From Tissierella simiarum (GTDB taxonomy: Bacteria; Bacillota; Clostridia; Tissierellales; Tissierellaceae), in contig NZ_JAHLPM010000001.1 in NCBI RefSeq assembly GCF_018917865.1, forward strand, positions 186,001 to 250,000: 64,000 nt of DNA, in the 5' to 3' direction. The position numbers were made by a program, and so were the translations under genes. Under the pieces are notes generated by a model. It was not told the origin of the DNA, did no database searches, and was given only the letters and a program-made list of their open reading frames with translations. Below are positions 63,588-64,000 of this stretch, one piece after another (positions within the stretch are counted from its first letter, which is position 1; each line of letters starts with the position of its first letter).

Positions 63588-64000
63588 ATGGAATACAGTA
63601 ATGAATATCTTAAATCAATGCTAACTAAACATAATATTAAACCATCTACTATTAGAATAAAGGTATTAGACTATATGTTAAATAATAGAATTCATCCTAC
63701 AGTAGAAGATATATATAAAGAATTAATCAATGAAATACCTACTTTATCTAAAACTAGTATATATAATACCTTAGATATATTTATAAAAAACAAATTAGTT
63801 TATCCTCTGTCTACAGGAGAAAAAGAGCTTCGCTATGATATTGATACTTGTTGTCATGGTCATTTTATATGTGAAGAATGTAAAGAAGTATATGATTTTC
63901 ACCTTCCAGATGATTTCATTAATGATTTAAATCTAGAAGAGTATCATATAAAAAGTAAAAATATTAATTTATATGGAATTTGTAAAAAATGTATTGAAAA
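63588..64000 (+). CDS. Fur/PerR-family metalloregulator, 3' truncated by window edge
   Basis: The visible 137 residues cover the winged helix (about 1-85; T-L-S-K-T-S-I-Y-N-T-L-D is the recognition helix) and most of the dimer domain. The metal-site residues are C-H-G-H-F-I-C-E-E-C (Cys95 and Cys98) and a second C-x2-C (132/135), the structural zinc site of PerR/Fur proteins. Whether it senses peroxide, iron or zinc is not certain; the PerR-like palindrome points to PerR. ATG 63588 follows AAAGGGGGG. Only the last few residues should be missing. Confidence 0.9.
   Translation, partial: MEYSNEYLKSMLTKHNIKPSTIRIKVLDYMLNNRIHPTVEDIYKELINEIPTLSKTSIYNTLDIFIKNKLVYPLSTGEKELRYDIDTCCHGHFICEECKEVYDFHLPDDFINDLNLEEYHIKSKNINLYGICKKCIE

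Overview
The window comes from the chromosome of a low-GC, strictly anaerobic, spore-forming and flagellated Firmicute. Supporting signs are the A/T-rich codon use, strong AGGAGG-type ribosome binding sites, a Spo0E-type phosphatase, an HrcA/CIRCE-controlled groESL operon, ferredoxin-rich redox operons, a butyryl-CoA-dehydrogenase/Etf operon and a Rex regulator. The 421-residue glutamate dehydrogenase and the amino-acid-fermenter look suggest Clostridia/Tissierellales, but the sequence alone does not fix the genus. No rRNA, tRNA or CRISPR array was seen.

Layout. 0-3.4 kb: truncated corrinoid protein, polysaccharide-deacetylase-like protein, Bax-inhibitor-1 protein, a tiny Spo0E-like gene inside a 14-bp inverted repeat, and a 43-residue Gly/Cys-rich protein. 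3.5-8.7 kb: an accessory region with a MacB-like ABC exporter whose permease is two separate half-proteins, a secreted bacteriocin-like orphan, and about 2 kb of decayed sequence. 8.7-15.6 kb: groESL with CIRCE, then a BceAB exporter and BceRS two-component pair (peptide-antibiotic sensing and resistance). 15.7-18.7 kb: a DUF3160 lipoprotein and an FG-GAP-repeat membrane protein flanked by twin terminators.

18.9-27.2 kb: the most striking unit, a single seven-gene operon asrA-asrB-asrC, molybdopterin nitrate-reductase-like enzyme, 4Fe-4S protein, FAD/NAD(P)H oxidoreductase and TehA/SLAC1-type anion channel. It is divergent from a Crp/Fnr regulator. A perfect TGTGA-N6-TCACA palindrome lies exactly where a class II activator site should be (centre about -41.5 from an inferred start), and the regulator has a CRP-like recognition helix. 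Together these suggest inducible reduction of nitrate/nitrite and/or sulfite coupled to anion transport.

27.4-34.5 kb: a 5'-truncated relic, 8-oxoguanine glycosylase, glutamate dehydrogenase, bcd-etfB-etfA (EtfA with an added two-cluster ferredoxin domain) and rex. 34.7-49.6 kb: housekeeping genes, including an ABC-F protein, tsaE-tsaB-rimI-tsaD, ribU under an FMN riboswitch, an amidohydrolase, an orphan histidine kinase, tex, prfB with its programmed frameshift, secA and hpf. Two intergenic stretches (36.9-37.1 and 49.7-49.9 kb) are packed with DnaA-box-like sequences.

49.9-52.9 kb: flagellar operon flaG-fliD-fliS-fliT/flgN under a sigma-28 promoter that overlaps the upstream gene. 52.9-64 kb: VTT membrane protein, ArAE-type exporter, M3 peptidase, EamA transporter, RluA-type pseudouridine synthase, CNNM/CorC protein, a secreted Cys/His-rich small protein, an IS1182-type transposase relic, cutC, an orphan 571-residue protein, and an operon of a tiny winged-helix protein plus a truncated Fur/PerR-family regulator with an operator-like palindrome at its start site.
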